DNA of 64,000 nucleotides, taken from contig OY282560.1 in NCBI GenBank assembly GCA_958295665.1, positions 310,911,236 through 310,975,235 on the forward strand, in the 5' to 3' direction. The position numbers and the translations under genes were made by a program. The notes beneath the pieces were generated by a model. That model made no database searches. It had not been told where the DNA came from and was given only the letters and a program-made list of their open reading frames with translations. The DNA is from Tipula vernalis (taxonomy: Eukaryota; Arthropoda; Insecta; Diptera; Tipulidae). Below are positions 1 to 12,599 of this stretch, in pieces (position 1 is the stretch's first letter; each line of letters opens with the position of its first letter).

Positions 1-1
1 A

Positions 2-240
2 CCCACAACCGAAGCACAGAACAAATATCTATTGACGTTCCAAGATGATATAAGTAAATTCTCTGGTGCTATACCTCTACCTGATGAAAAAGCTAACACG
101 GTAGCAGAGGCACTGTGCGAGCAACATATCACGAAATTTGGAGCACCCGAAAAAATCCTAACTGATATGGGGTCCATGAGCAATATATTTGAGAATATCT
201 GCAAACTACTCAAAATTAAACTTATAACTACTACGAGTTT
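2..240 (+). pseudogene. Ty3/gypsy integrase core fragment, cut by the window edge
   Basis: This is a piece of retrotransposon integrase, the enzyme that joins element cDNA to chromosomal DNA. The frame is open from base 2, so the gene begins left of the window. The first readable residues are PTTEAQNKYLLTFQDD, followed by the spacing expected of the integrase catalytic core (rve): a TFQDD strand with the first catalytic Asp region, then FGAPEKILTDMGS, where family members read LTDxGS around the second Asp. The residues after this (ICKLLKIK) also fit the family. The frame then fails at a stop near 251, and I do not see the Glu-containing NG.ER segment. The style (TFQDD...SKFS) resembles the 17.6/297/Osvaldo side of gypsy rather than the element at 57.3-60.3 kb. 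It is a dead fragment. Confidence 0.8.
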
Positions 241-253
241 ACTCCTTAATTAG

Positions 254-940
254 AGGACAACAATTGAAGATTTAAATGACGAGTATTAAGAGTTTATTCA
301 AACCTTCTTAAGCTGAATCGCAAGAAAGCGGTATCAATTAACGACCACGAACTTATAAATTAAATCTACTATATTCGTCCATGGGATAGTACCAGGGTCA
401 AGCCCAAAGCAAAAATTACGTATGTTCTTTGACGGGTCACATAAGACGACGTCGTCTGTAGTTTCGCTAAATCAAAACTTTCACGACTGTTGAAACCTCC
501 AGCATGACTAATCAAAAACTGATGGTAATTGAACTGTTGCTTGTAACACACCGGTTGTGTCTATATTTAGCAATATGCATTCTTCGTTAAATAGCAAAAG
601 ACGAGTGCAGAATATATCCAGTCCCTACAGAAGTCGTTCTTAGCTACTATTACATCTATTGTAGATGACCTCTGGATGACTTCCAGAAAGCGACAATGGT
701 GGCTTTGAAATTCGAAAATGGTCATTAAATTGGCAAAGCCTACTCGATCAAGTGCCAACAGTACTCTCTCCACGAACATCCGTTTTTTTGGAGTTAAATT
801 GGAACAGAGCGTCTTCATCGCTAATAGCATCCTCCAAAATCAGTCGTCCAAATATGGGTACAACTTATCGAAAAAATCTGGAATTATTGGAAGCAATCTT
901 TAAATCAAACATTATACGAAGTTCGACCGATGGGTTTTGT
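254..940. other. unassigned stretch after the integrase fragment
   Basis: Short open frames occur on both strands, but none shows a motif I recognise. By position it could be the eroded 3' part of the gypsy element or unrelated filler. I see no long terminal repeat boundary. Confidence 0.3.
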
Positions 941-944
941 TTAA

Positions 945-1044
945 CAAAAATCAAAATTCCCAAAGTCAAATGATTTTTCTCGAATATCCATAATATGCAC
1001 TAGATGTAAAAATTATAAAGTGACGGGTCCCTGGGGTTGGTAGA
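945..1044 (+). repeat. dispersed repeat copy, matching part of 57126-57220
   Basis: About 100 bases here align by eye at roughly 80% identity with 57126-57220 in the same orientation. Shared landmarks are CCAAAGTCAAATGATTTTT, then TATGCACT(A/C)GATG, then GTCCCTGGGG. The copy at 57 kb sits in a tandem, foldback unit; only part of that unit is visible here. It is a dispersed family of unknown type, and two copies in one window suggest it is common in the genome. Confidence 0.65.
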
Positions 1045-1482
1045 ATTTTTAGAAATATATTGCGGTAAAAGTCGGAACTGAAAGATGCACGCCACTCAAT
1101 TTGCTGCACCAATCATAATAGCGACGAACTAAAACGAAGCGCTTAAAATTTGTGGTGATTTTAAAGTCACAACTAATCTGCGGCTCATAGTGCATTGGCA
1201 TCCGGTACACATAAGATAGAAGAACTTTTATTTATAAATAATACAAGATGTTTAAATTAAGCAGATTAAAAGCAGGGTTAAAATTCAAGTGGTGTACTTC
1301 AACAGGTGTTTTTATTTTAATTATAATTAGAAATTCAGCTAGGCACATTCGAATACAATTTCTCAAGTGATTTTAATAAAATCAATCTGAAACATACAAT
1401 TTTTTTGAAGTTGCCACTCTTGTATCTCTTGGTGGTTTCTGAAGTTTTTTTCAATATTTGGGTATATTCTTTGAATCAGCTG

Positions 1483-2069
1483 CTAAATGGACGACAATAA
1501 CCAGCACAGATTTTCAGTGAATGTGATATCGCCTCTCTGTGGATTAATGAAGGAAGAGCCACTGCCAATCTGCAGCAGTTTCGCTGCGAATTTCTGTGCG
1601 TTTGTTGAAGCTTTGAGGTAGGCGGTTAATTCAAGGTTCTCTCTCTCTCTCTCTGGTGTTGGCCGCGAAATTACGGGCAGCGGTTGCCAAAAATCACCAG
1701 CCAAGACCACTAATATCCCTCCCATCAATTCACCACTCCCTTTAAGGCCCTGTAGTGTATACGATGAGTTTTCACAGTTATAACACTTTAGATTGACCAG
1801 AGCTCTTGCTTATATTGCAGATAGGGTTTTGGCATTTTGTCGTAATAATATTCAGAGGTAACTTCAAAGCTGAGTGAGCTGTTCTTCCGGCAAGCAATGG
1901 CAAGCGATACCTCCTGCTTCATGCGTATTTCAGCCAGTATGAGATTTATGAGAAATGTTTTGCCTGAGCCGCCTGGTGCATTTAAGAAAAACAGGCCGCT
2001 GCTCGATGTTTTTATGCGTTCCATGTTGGTATCGAACATTCTTTTCTGATTGTCCACCATAAGCACCAA
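1483..2069 (-). pseudogene. Helitron helicase (PIF1-like) remnant
   Basis: Two minus-strand frames give parts of the PIF1-type helicase of a Helitron rolling-circle transposon. The upstream part (2069-1788) carries the Walker A region LNAPGGSGKTFLINLIL. The downstream part (1728-1483) carries GGILVVLAGDFWQPLPVI, the usual AGDFRQ.LPVI segment just after Walker B, and then NPQRGDI. The sequence normally between them, including the GIAA..L.GGRTAHS block, is missing or unreadable, so there is an internal deletion as well as a frameshift. A (TC)n run at about 1638-1654 lies inside the frame and encodes an ERERE insertion. The orientation is opposite to the longer Helitron at 3.8-6.1 kb. It is non-functional. 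Confidence 0.85.
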
Positions 2070-2285
2070 CTCTACGACGTTTCAATTGAATTCTCTCATG
2101 ACTTTGCTGTAAAAAAGATCAGAGCTACTTCGCTCTGGAGCTTATGCTCTGCTTAGCAGTGTCTAGCCGATCAATGCTAAGTCTTCTAAAAAAATTCGTT
2201 AGTCAAAATAAGTCGTCAAAAAGTAAAAAATGTATGTAGGATTTAAACGTCGTTAAATTAGCGCAAATTGTTTGAAAATTTCATA

Positions 2286-2845
2286 CAAAATATGGTCGGA
2301 ATAGTGTTTTAACTTCGTCAACTGTGAAGAGATTAATTGAAAAATTCAGGGAGACTGAATCAGTTGGAGACTCTAAAAAGACTGGTCGTCCAAAAACGAG
2401 CCGTTCAAATGTCAATATCGAAGCAGTGCGTGGGAGTGTTGGTGAAAATCCTAGAACATCGATATGCTCGATATTGCGACATGATAACACAGTTCTTTCT
2501 GCTGAAATTAGATGATATTGATGTGACCAATATGTGGTTTCAACAAGACGGTGCCATATGCTATATAGCCTATGAAACAATTCAATTGCTGCATGAGACA
2601 TTTTCTGGTCGTGTATTCTCTCGTTTCAGTGATCAGAATTGGCCCCTAGATCAGTGATTTAACACCATTAGATTTTTTTTTATGGAGTTGTAAGTTGACA
2701 GGTATATGTCAACAAGCCCACAACCACCCGTGCATTACAGGAGGAAATTAAACGCTGCATCAACGAAGTACTACCACATTTATGCAGAATGGTCATGGAA
2801 AATTTCGACAAAAGAGTCCGTATGTGCCAGCAAAGCCATAAATAA
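2286..2845 (+). pseudogene. mariner-like transposase remnant with internal deletion
   Basis: The N-terminal helix-turn-helix segment is readable at 2290-2470: TVKRLIEKFRETESVGD, then KKTGRPKTSR and ENPRTSI. This is the usual start of the insect mariner-like family whose N-terminus is often labelled DUF4817. The reading then jumps in another frame to DVTNMWFQQDGAICYIA and SDQNWP, the DDE-catalytic region (family form QDGA.CH.A ... NWPPRS.DL.PLD). The C-terminal tail is legible from 2705: YVNKPTTTRALQEEIKR to a stop at 2843-2845. Roughly a third of the protein between the helix-turn-helix and the catalytic domain is absent. A sequence ending near 2960 (GGGACACTCTTTATT) may be the 3' terminal inverted repeat, but I could not find its 5' partner. 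Not functional. Confidence 0.85.
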
Positions 2846-2969
2846 CCGTATCTTATGTACTTTATGATTCAATTGAAAATAACAATCTATAAAGACTAAA
2901 AACTGTGTTTTCTATTTAATTCAAATCTTGCGTTAATTTTGGGACACTCTTTATTATTTTGTTAAAATA

Positions 2970-3781
2970 ATAGCAAAGAGATTTCTAATTTGTACTGAAA
3001 AATACGTTATTGATGCTTCAGAAAGTGTCATTTATCAGTGTTGGTCATTCTCGAGTACACTCAGCTTTTGGCATGCTTTTGTAAATGTTTCAAATACTTC
3101 ATTATCAACGGTATGAAGCCACATTCTCAAAAATAACCCTTTGCATTGTTGGGATGAACGGTGTACATTCGCAGGAATTTAGGTCGTGTAACGATAGTGG
3201 TACCTGGTAATCGGGAGATTACTCGATATAAATCGAGGCCCATAAATTTCTTAATAAATTGTTACGATTATCAATGAAACTCGACCAAAGCTATAGGTTA
3301 AAGGCCCACGGCAAAAAGCTTGGAGTGAATCTAGTCCAAAAACAATTTTTATAACATATACATTACAATTCCCTTGCCTTTACATTTGAGCCTGAATCTT
3401 ATTCATTAATATTTGTTCGTACTCATTTTTGAAGATTTTCGAGTGAGCAACAACCAATCTGAATTTTAAATGAGCCTATTAGAGACCAACCAACTAACAA
3501 TATTACTTAAATCTTCATTTATCATAGACAATTGATTGCCTTTATTACAGTTTCAATTTCAATAATCTGAATTAATCTAAATCCAAGACATTTTTTAACC
3601 AAATCGATTCACCCATATTCGGTAAGAGACTTAAAATTTCTTTGAACTTGAACCCTATGTCTATTATTAATCATTTTTCATCACTTGCAGTTTTATTATT
3701 GCTATATCAAGCACCAACATCCATTCAATCTACGTCAAATCTTTTAGGAAATTTTCGTAAGTTTCCAACAAAAATTTCATT
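2970..3781. other. non-coding spacer
   Basis: AT-rich DNA between the mariner and Helitron remnants. I see no open frame, repeat family or motif that I can assign. Confidence 0.4.
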
Positions 3782-6102
3782 ATGGAAGTAGATGAAAACC
3801 CTATATCCAGAAAACGACGTTTGGCTAAGGAACGGCAGGACAGGTGGCGTGCAAAGCAAACAACCAAATTAATTGAGGCAGTACCGGCAAAAAAAAACGT
3901 TTAAGAACTATGTCTCGACAACAGCTTCAAGCTCACCAATACTTATATGCCGCCTATCAGCAGCAGCATATTAATAGAATGTCGGACTACTCATTGAGCA
4001 TCCAACGTGGCCTCTAAACAGCAGCGTATTGTACTCATGTCTGTCGAGCAATTGCAAGTTCACAGAGCGGCGAAAGTGGTGTCTCAGCAGTTACTTCGAG
4101 AGCATCAGAGTGAGGCTATTCGCCGGGAAGCAATCAATTTCAATGTGAACAACATTATTCAACACGATTGTGGACAATTCAGTGATCAATTTCTGAATTG
4201 TAAGTGAACATCCATCAGATGGCCTATTTACGTCGTGCTGCCGCAAAGGGAAAGTAATGCTACCTAAACCGCAAGACATCAGTGGAGACGTCGTAGAGTA
4301 GCACTTCAGAGATAATATCCGATCGTACAACAGTGCACAAGCGTTTGCTTCGATGGGTGCCAAGATCGTCGACTTACCGGGTAGAGGCCCTTGTGTGTTC
4401 AAGATTCACTGTCACACGTACCATCGCACTTCACACAGCCAGTCAATGCACAAGCACAAGCTGGTCGACTCTTACCTTCAAGTAGAAGCCAACCATCTAA
4501 ATTACATTCGTCAGAATCAAAATCGTCTTCGAGCAGAGCAGTATCAAGGTCTCGCAGATGATATGGTAAACATGGCTGAGAATCGTAACGTAGCAGCAGG
4601 TGTATCGGTTACACTTCTGTCAACTATCGAAGGCTCTTCGTTATGACGTAATAAGTGTCTTCGCTAAGTATGGTGCTCCGAACTTATTTAACAGCTCTAA
4701 TCATCAAGGACATTACAGTAGCAAGGATATTTGGAGAGTCACTGGCGTTGGTCTATAGCATCCAGTTTCAAAAGCGAGGCCTTGCCTAAGCGCCCATTTT
4801 GGTAACGTTAAAGGATGAGTACAAGTTCCCAACTGTTGAGAGGATCAAGGAATTTAACGCTTGATTACGCTGAACAGCACGCTAATGAGATTGCAGTAAA
4901 CAAGGCCCTTCACAATGTCAATGATATTCTCCTTCAACGCGGTTGAGTTGTCATGCAATTGGTTTGCATGTGCCCACTGCTTCAATTAAGAGGAAGAAGC
5001 AAGAGTACCAGAAGCATAAATCGCGATGCTCAATGAAGCTCAATTGTCGGCTTACATCAAAATTATGGTTCAACTCACACGCAGACTGCAAGCTCTTCTA
5101 CCTCGATTGGCATGGAGGTTTGGGCAAGACTTTCCTAATACGCTTATGTATTACTTCCGAAGAAAGCGTCAAATCCTCCTGCCATTTGCTACAACTGGTA
5201 TCGCTCCTCCATTTTTGAATGGTGGAAGGACAGCCCACAGCGGTTTGAAATCGCCGGTTCCATTATTGCTTGACACATCAATTTCGTCTATGCGCTTGAA
5301 CTGCCTGAAGCAGCTGCTATTCGTGAAGCCGCACTCATCGTTATTGATGAAATCGCTATGCTTGCGAAAAACGGTTGAAAATGTATCGGCACACTTCTCC
5401 GCGAAATCATGGGAAACGAAGAAAGTTTTGGTGAAAAGGTGTTAGTTCTGTGCGGCGACTTGCGACAGACGTTGCCAGTAGTTCCTCAAGGTACACGAAT
5501 GGAAATAATCGAGTGTTGCATCAAATCAAGCAGACTTTGGAGCGAGTTTCAGCATCTTACTTTTACAACAAACATACATAGCGAGGGGCAGAGTGAGCAC
5601 AACAATTGGCTATTTATTGGATGTCGCTTCCAGAAGATTGCCTTCCGTACATGCAATTTATGTGATTGTAATACTGCTTCGTAATCTCAATGCGAAGAAG
5701 GGAATACGTAATGGCACTCGATTGAGCGTTAAAGAACTCGCCCACAACTTGATCAAGGGGAATATCATTTCCGAATGCTGCAAATGAGACATCGTACTTA
5801 TTCTGAGAATCGATCTCACGCTTACTGAGACTACGCTTCCGTTTGTTCTCCGCCGACGACAATTACCTATCATTAAGGCATATGCAAATACCACATATGA
5901 GTCAGGGCCAGTCGTATGATCACATCGGTATCAGCCTTCAATCCTCAGTCTTCTCGCGTGGACAGCTTTATGTCGCACTATCTCGTTCACGAATTTCTCC
6001 TCGAGTAAAGATCAACATTGAACCAAACCCACAGCAAGGCCAACTACTTAACGATGAACGATACTTTACTCGCAATGTTGTATATAAAGAAATTTTGTAA
6101 TT
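3782..6102 (+). pseudogene. Helitron Rep/helicase remnant
   Basis: A decayed Helitron replication protein spread over several frames. Legible pieces in order: an N-terminal basic stretch RKRRLAKERQDR (about 3810); the small zinc-binding-like region with HDCGQF (4170); the Helitron N-domain, including FASMGAKIVDLPGRGP (4348) and EANHLNYIRQNQNRLRAEQY (4486); and the Rep region ending IQFQKRGLA-stop-APILV (4760-4800). Functional proteins read KRGLPHAHILV there, so the HUH catalytic histidines are lost. Next come a Walker A relic GGLGKTFLIRL (5118), a Walker B relic LIVIDEIAML (5335), LCGDLRQTLPVVPQGTR (5450), and the C-terminal motifs YESQGQSYDHIGI and GQLYVALSRSR (5895-5990). The frame closes at 6102. 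Many frameshifts and stops mean it cannot work. I could not locate the 5' TC or 3' CTRR ends. Confidence 0.9.
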
Positions 6103-9100
6103 AATAAATCATGCTAATGAACTCATTCAAAAGACATTTTGCAGCAAATCACAAAATATCTTAGATCCACGCAAGACACTCTGACCTATTTTAATATAAC
6201 TTACTAAATCGGACAATTTTAATGCGTTAAGGTGATGCAGTATACGATCTATTTTGGCAGCATAGAATACTGTTTTAAACAAAATTCACGTGACAGACTA
6301 AAATCTTTATATTTTAGAAGATAGATTTTAGAACAAATAAAACGGGCGCAGAACAACCTATGGCTTATATAAGAATCCATTAATAAACCATTTTTGGAGA
6401 AAAATGGTCTCACCATTGCATCAATAACAAAACATTCGTTATACGTATATTTACACCCCTATAGCACTTTCAATAATTTACAAAAAACCACCGCTTACCT
6501 TATTTACCCATTACCGTTTGCTCCGCAACGACCTTTGATTTTAGTTGTTATTCTTACCTATTTTCTAAGACGAGTTGTTGGCAGAGTGTTGTTGTGGTGC
6601 GACTCACACAGGTTCTTCGTCGAGATCAAAGATCAAACGCCTAACATTTGGATAACATAGTTAGCGTATACATATCCAACATAAAATTACAAGGAAGATT
6701 CCAGCGTTCCTGCAACCTCCTTTCAACCCTCTCGTATTTTGTTTTTTTAGGTTAAGAGAATTTTGCTTTATTTGCAATAAAGGTGAAATAATTAGTCCCA
6801 CAAATAATGAAAGGAAGGAGCCATATGAAAAACGTCACTACACTTCAAACTTCAATAACTTTCCTCTGTAATCACGTATCTATCATTTTTGATATAGTAA
6901 ATTGCTATTTTCTAATTGAGTATCGCCCGAATGATTGCTGAAAAGTTTCAGAACAAACAATTTTTTTTTTTCATCATTTAATAAACAAGCAAATATTTTA
7001 ACAAAACATGGCACTAGACATTGTCATGTGTTCAACTGCCTGTAGAATAATGCTTTTCATGCGAACGAAAAACAAAAAGCATTCCTAAATATTATTTAGA
7101 TCGACTGGAAGCACGCGTCTGTGATTACAAACAAACAATTAGAGAAAAGCCCATTTCAACGCCAAATTACTATCCTAACAACTCTGCGATAGTAATGTCC
7201 ATTTGCCAATCTCATTTTATAAAACACATACATACACACCCACACAAAAGAAAAAAGCTCAAAAATCTTTTACCCTTGAATTGTTATTTATAATAAAAAA
7301 CCCAAGAACTAAGACGAACGTTCTTCTTTCTTTTATCATGTTCTTTGCTAAGCAAAACACAAAATCGTCTTATCGATTTTTCCAATTCGAATAGAATATT
7401 TATAACAATTTTCTTCATAAAGTATGTGTGTGTGTGTATCTCTAGTATACCCAAAATTTAATTCGTGCATTATGAAAAGCTTAGCTTTGGATATCTTTGA
7501 ATCACCATCCACCATCGTTTATATTCTAAACATGCAAATATTATGATTATTGAAAAGAACATTTATCTTGTTAAATATATAAGACGAGAACGTACTGACG
7601 TCATAGAAACCAAACCAACTGACAAAATATTATTTATTAATTTATTTATTTACATGGCGAAATTGTTATTGTAAGTAAATAAGTATTTGGATATTCTCGC
7701 GTACACTTCCATTCTCCATCTACATACATATATACACAAAGAGCTTTTTTTTTTTTTTTTTGGTGTGCCGATATATAAATAGAAAGCTTATAATATTTTC
7801 GACTTCGTCATATGCGCAATAAACCATTTCGTTGTATGCATATATATTTATATTAGTATTGGTTGGAAAATGTTTGATTCAATAAAAACAAAAAACAAAA
7901 AAAAGTTTCATTGTTTGTACCACTCACGCAAAAGCTCTTCCATATACATGTTACATCTACACAAATCTCGCATTTTAGATACAATGATTTGTGGTTATCC
8001 TTCTATGTATTTGTATCGTATGCTGCGAGTTGAGTGAAACACAAGTAAACTTTACACCAAGGATGTAGAGTTAAATGTTAAAGAACGAATACAAGTACAG
8101 TTTTTGCTCTTTCAACCTTGTAAGCTTTTCTCAATTTTTTTTTTTTTTTTCAAATCGTGTAACACGAGAATGAGTAAGTGAGAGAGTAATAATCTACATG
8201 TATATAATAAATCCAGAGCGCTTCTAAATATAAAATTCTGGTTCGACATTCAGCAGATGTGGAAGGATGGAATTTTTATTTTTTTTATTTGCGCAGATTG
8301 TTCTTCTGTTAATTCCACAAATAAAAATTATGTGGGCTTTTATATGAGTCTGGAAAATTGAATTTTTTGTAGGCGCTATGTGTATGTGCGTTCATTGTTT
8401 TTAAGTTTCTTATATGGATTAGTGTAAGACATCAAATTGTTTTAATCTTACGGCGTATTATACATTACATATGTGTCTGTGTGTGTGTGGGTATTTACAA
8501 CAGAAAAAGAAACGGAAAAAGATTTGTGTTTGAGCAGGTAAGCCTTGTGTATTGCGGTTCTTTTAAATTTATCTTGCGAATACATAAATTTTGGATGTAA
8601 TAAGCTAAATAAATATGAAAGCTTTCTTGTTTTATTGGTATATACATAACCCCCTGAATTGAATTAATTTGTGATTTGTATTTATTTGGGATTTTTTATT
8701 TATCTCTGCAAGTACGTACATACATCTTTTTTCGTTGTGTTAACCTTTAGAAATGAATTAATTTGCAAGGATATTGTTTCTTGTAAATTTACGGGTAGAT
8801 GGTTTCACTTTTCAAATAATTTAAAATTTGATGTTTTTTTGGATGAAAAAGCCAAATTGATTGGGTTCGGAGTATTTGGGTTCAAGATATTGCCTTTATC
8901 CTTGACTCTGTATAAAAGAAGGTCCTTAAAAATGATTGAATTGATAAAAACATCTCGGAGAGTAACCGTTTTTTAAAGGTTGTTTTCGGAAACAGAAAAT
9001 TTAAGAGAGATAGATAGATTTGACCAACTTCACGAAGGGATGGGGTCGGTGATTGTGAGCAATCAGATGCATCTCAGATTGGGCCTCTACGTTATGTACG

Positions 9101-9418
9101 CATAATTAATATTAATTTTATTGATTGATTGATTAATTGCAATACGCGATCAAGCCGTTAGCAAGTCTCGCAGGGATCACCGGGCCCACCGTGTACCATT
9201 TTTTATGTATAGCTTAGCGGAAGAAGAGGATAGATACGTCATAATTAGAGACTTGATCCGGTTACAGACATCTAAGTTGTCATCAGTTATTATTGTAATC
9301 ACTCACATAAAACACAAATCGACCTACTGCCTTCCACCGTAAAACATATGGAGAGTGATACTATCGGAATTAAATTGAACCCTACGCTCTGCATGGTAAA
9401 TCATGACAGTCCAATCGT
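6103..9418. other. AT-rich non-coding region with simple repeats
   Basis: No coding motif is seen. The region contains runs of T and A, TG/GT tracts near 7422 and 8470, an ATTTA-rich patch at about 7630-7660 of the kind found in unstable 3' UTRs, and one perfect CRE-type octamer TGACGTCA at 7596-7603. Short open frames (for example around 6394-6660 and 8671-8976) have biased composition and no recognisable domain. It could be intronic or UTR sequence of a neighbouring gene, but nothing here proves that. Confidence 0.4.
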
Positions 9419-10160
9419 CTTGAATTGACGGTTGAATTAGATTTAGCTTGAGTTGTGTACCCATGCTATTTTTAAGGCCACGTTGATTTAGGAGTTGAGT
9501 TAGGGTGGCGTTGGGGTTGGACTAGGGCTGAGTTGGGGTTGAGTTAGAGTTGAGGTGAGATTGAGTTGAATTGGAGTCAACGGTTAATTGGAAATTTATT
9601 TCGGGTTGAGTTGGAATTGATTAGAGTTTGGCTGGGGTTAAGTTGGGGTTCATTCAGCCGCTCATTTGTGATTCTATTAATGGTTGAGTTTAGAGTTGAG
9701 TTGTAAGTTAGCTTAACTTGTTCTGAGTTGAGTTGAAGTACGCATTTAGTTTTAATTAGGATTGAGTTGACTGTTTAGTTGAGGGTTTGATTTGAACGTT
9801 AAGCTTGAGGTTGAGTTGAGGGTTAATTTGTGGCTTGAGGTTTAGGTTGAGTTGGGGTTAAGTTATGGTTGAATTTAAGGTTGGGTTTAGGTTTGAGTTG
9901 AGGTCGAATTGGGGTTGAAGGTTTCAGTTGAAGTTCAGTTAGGTTTGAGTGAGGGGTTCGATTGAGGGTTTAGTGGTAGATTAGATTGAGTTGATTTGTG
10001 TTGAGTTTCATACCCGCAGATAGCTTTCAAATCGAGTTGATTTCGGGATTGGGTTGACCGTTGAGTTCTGAGATTTGCTTTAGAGCTAAGTTGACGTGAA
10101 GTTGAGTTGGAGTTGAGTAAGCTTGCGTTGTCGTTGAGCGGCAGGTTCCGTTGGGAAATT
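9419..10160 (+). repeat. degenerate TTGAGTTGAGG-type simple repeat, block 1
   Basis: About 740 bases are built from variants of TTGAGTT, GGTTGAGTT and GGGTTGAG in one strand orientation. The plus strand is rich in T and G and poor in C. Units are 5-12 bases and diverged, so no exact period survives. The same motif in the same orientation forms two further blocks at 54.6-54.8 and 55.45-55.89 kb. Confidence 0.8.
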
Positions 10161-12590
10161 ATTTTTGATTGAGCTAGGCTTTGAGTTAAGGTTATTCTAG
10201 AATTTTGAGTTTACCTGAGTTTTTCTGGAAAATTTTATATTCTCGAAGCTTTTCGAGATTATTTGTGTTTCTCGACATATCTCGAAACTTCCGAGGGTTT
10301 ATTTACGAACATAGTTGCATTTTAACGCTTTCCCTAACACATATTTTATAAAATTTTGATGAAATTAACAAACAAATAATTTTGGTCGTTAATCCAGTTA
10401 AAGTTGGTTGAATAAAATTAAATATAGAATGTGATATTTTGTGATTCAAGCTAAAACAATAATAAAGAAAGATGCAATATGTTTTTTTTTCTGAATTATA
10501 GCATAAAATGCTATTTTTGGAAAAGGGTATACCGATGTCAATTAAGCCATCTTTATATTGTTGAAGTACATACAGATCCAGTTAGTATAAGTTTGGAGGA
10601 TATTGAATTACGTAGGTGACATTATTTTATAGTATTTCAGATTTTTCCGAGCCCCTCGAAACAATTTTGGATTAATCCATATTAAGCATTAGATATAGAG
10701 TGATTGGCTGATTGGTTTAGACATTATTCGTCAATGCCATGATTTTACAGATTATTAAAAATATGTGTAGGTACAGATGTTCGCGGATTTTTGGAGAATA
10801 ATATTTCAAATTATACAGATTTTTTAATAATATTCAAAATTATTTATCATTTCACAGAATATACGATTTTTGTAGGTATTATACATTATACATACAGATG
10901 GATAATTAACAGTCCCACATTTCTTCCCAAAATTTGTTTTAATTAATTGATGATGAGGTTTGAAAATACTTAGGCTAATTTAGCTTTTTTTTAGTTTTCG
11001 TGTCCGTCCTTTCGTCCTTCCAGTTATTTTTGTTCTTGTTTTATACTTCCGATTCATAAAAATATTGATAGTTTTGGTCGAAATTTTTGCAAAGATAGAT
11101 TTTAGTGCCTAATAAGCACTTTGTGCTAATATTTGGATCAATTCTAGTTCAGAATAGAAGGGGTCATAGTGGTAGAGAAAACTACCAAATAGGTTTTCTC
11201 AAAAACGGAAACGACGATTTTTTTTATTTTGATGCGACAATCCACCGTCCATCCACCTGTTTACAAAAGTTGAAGTCAATTGAAGCATTGCGTGGGGGTC
11301 ATTTTACAAAAAAAATCTTCAACTGTTTTTCGATCCAATATCAAACTTTTCGAAGAAATAATTTTCTAAGGTTAATACACCTCCCAAATTCCAATCATCA
11401 TTCTATAGGTTTCTTTAAGAATAGGTTACCTTGTAATTAGGAATTTAAATTTCTAAATTTACTAAAATACTTTGCTGGTGTCAAATAATTTCGTGAACAT
11501 TTAAAAATAAATTATCTAGTAAGCTTTGAAATATAAATTTTTTCTGTGACGTTTTTTGACGTTTCATGACATTTTCTTGATTGAAATTTCATCGACATGT
11601 TGAACGATACTTTATTTGTGAATTCCTCTAATAAAATCGCCTAAAGGTATTATTTCTGAGTAATAAATCCTCTTGGGAGTAATGGTGCTATATACAAATC
11701 TTAAAGGCTAATTACTATGGGACTCCATTAAATGATATCACGCTTTCAGGAGGTTGAGGAGAGAAGCGGTAGGAGATAAAGAAAATTTATTCTTTGAGAC
11801 AAGGAGATGGGGTATCGGTCACAAAAATAATTGTTAAGGAATTGCCAAGTAAAGGATTATACCATTCCATACTCACGTTGCTGATATCATTTTGTGATCT
11901 GAACAAACGGTAAAAATCTTCAGAAGAGAAATTTTGGACTTTGTGGATGCTCTCTGAACGGAGTCATTTAAATGTTTAAGAATTTACAATAGCAAACTAG
12001 AGATGTACGGTATAACTGGAGCTAATTCTTAAATGTCGCAGAAGAAAAAGGGCGATTGCGATTTTGATTGGTGTACAACACGTCTCGTTTCTAAATCATC
12101 TAACATTAATTGTGACTCTGTTATTTGGGAGTAAAGGATTTATATTGTCATGACCAATTCTGATATTGGAGAAGTGATCTCCCAATTTAAGAATACTTAT
12201 ATGATCTTTTATGGACTGCCCTGCTCAAAATAATAGAAAAGTTCTGTAGAAGGTAAATGATTGGTTTGATGACGTATAACGGACGCTTTGTGGGAAAAGT
12301 GTCATTCAAGAAGACGGATAGGACAAAGTTTTTTTTAGTTATGTTTATATTCACATGCATGCCAAATTGAAAATGTGTTATATCCATTATTGGACCAGCC
12401 GCTTCTGGTCATAAGTCATAACTATTTCATTTTTCTCAAGGGAATTCGTCTTGAAAATTATAGTGAATTTCACCATAGTATGTCGTTAGCTTTAATAATT
12501 TCCACGTGTTTCAATTTTAAGATGACTCGATAGGCCTATGTTTGATACTTTGATCAGCGGATTGAAACATGATTATAATTGAAGCAACTT
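10161..12590. other. non-coding stretch
   Basis: AT-rich sequence with scattered TCTCGA motifs near 10230-10290. One 111-codon plus-strand frame at 11105-11440 shows no family motif and starts without support. I see no assignable feature. Confidence 0.35.
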
Positions 12591-12599
12591 CATATTGAA

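Noticed and set aside
11105..11440. 111-codon plus-strand frame
   Set aside because: No start context, no domain and biased AT-rich composition. It may be chance and was not listed as a gene.
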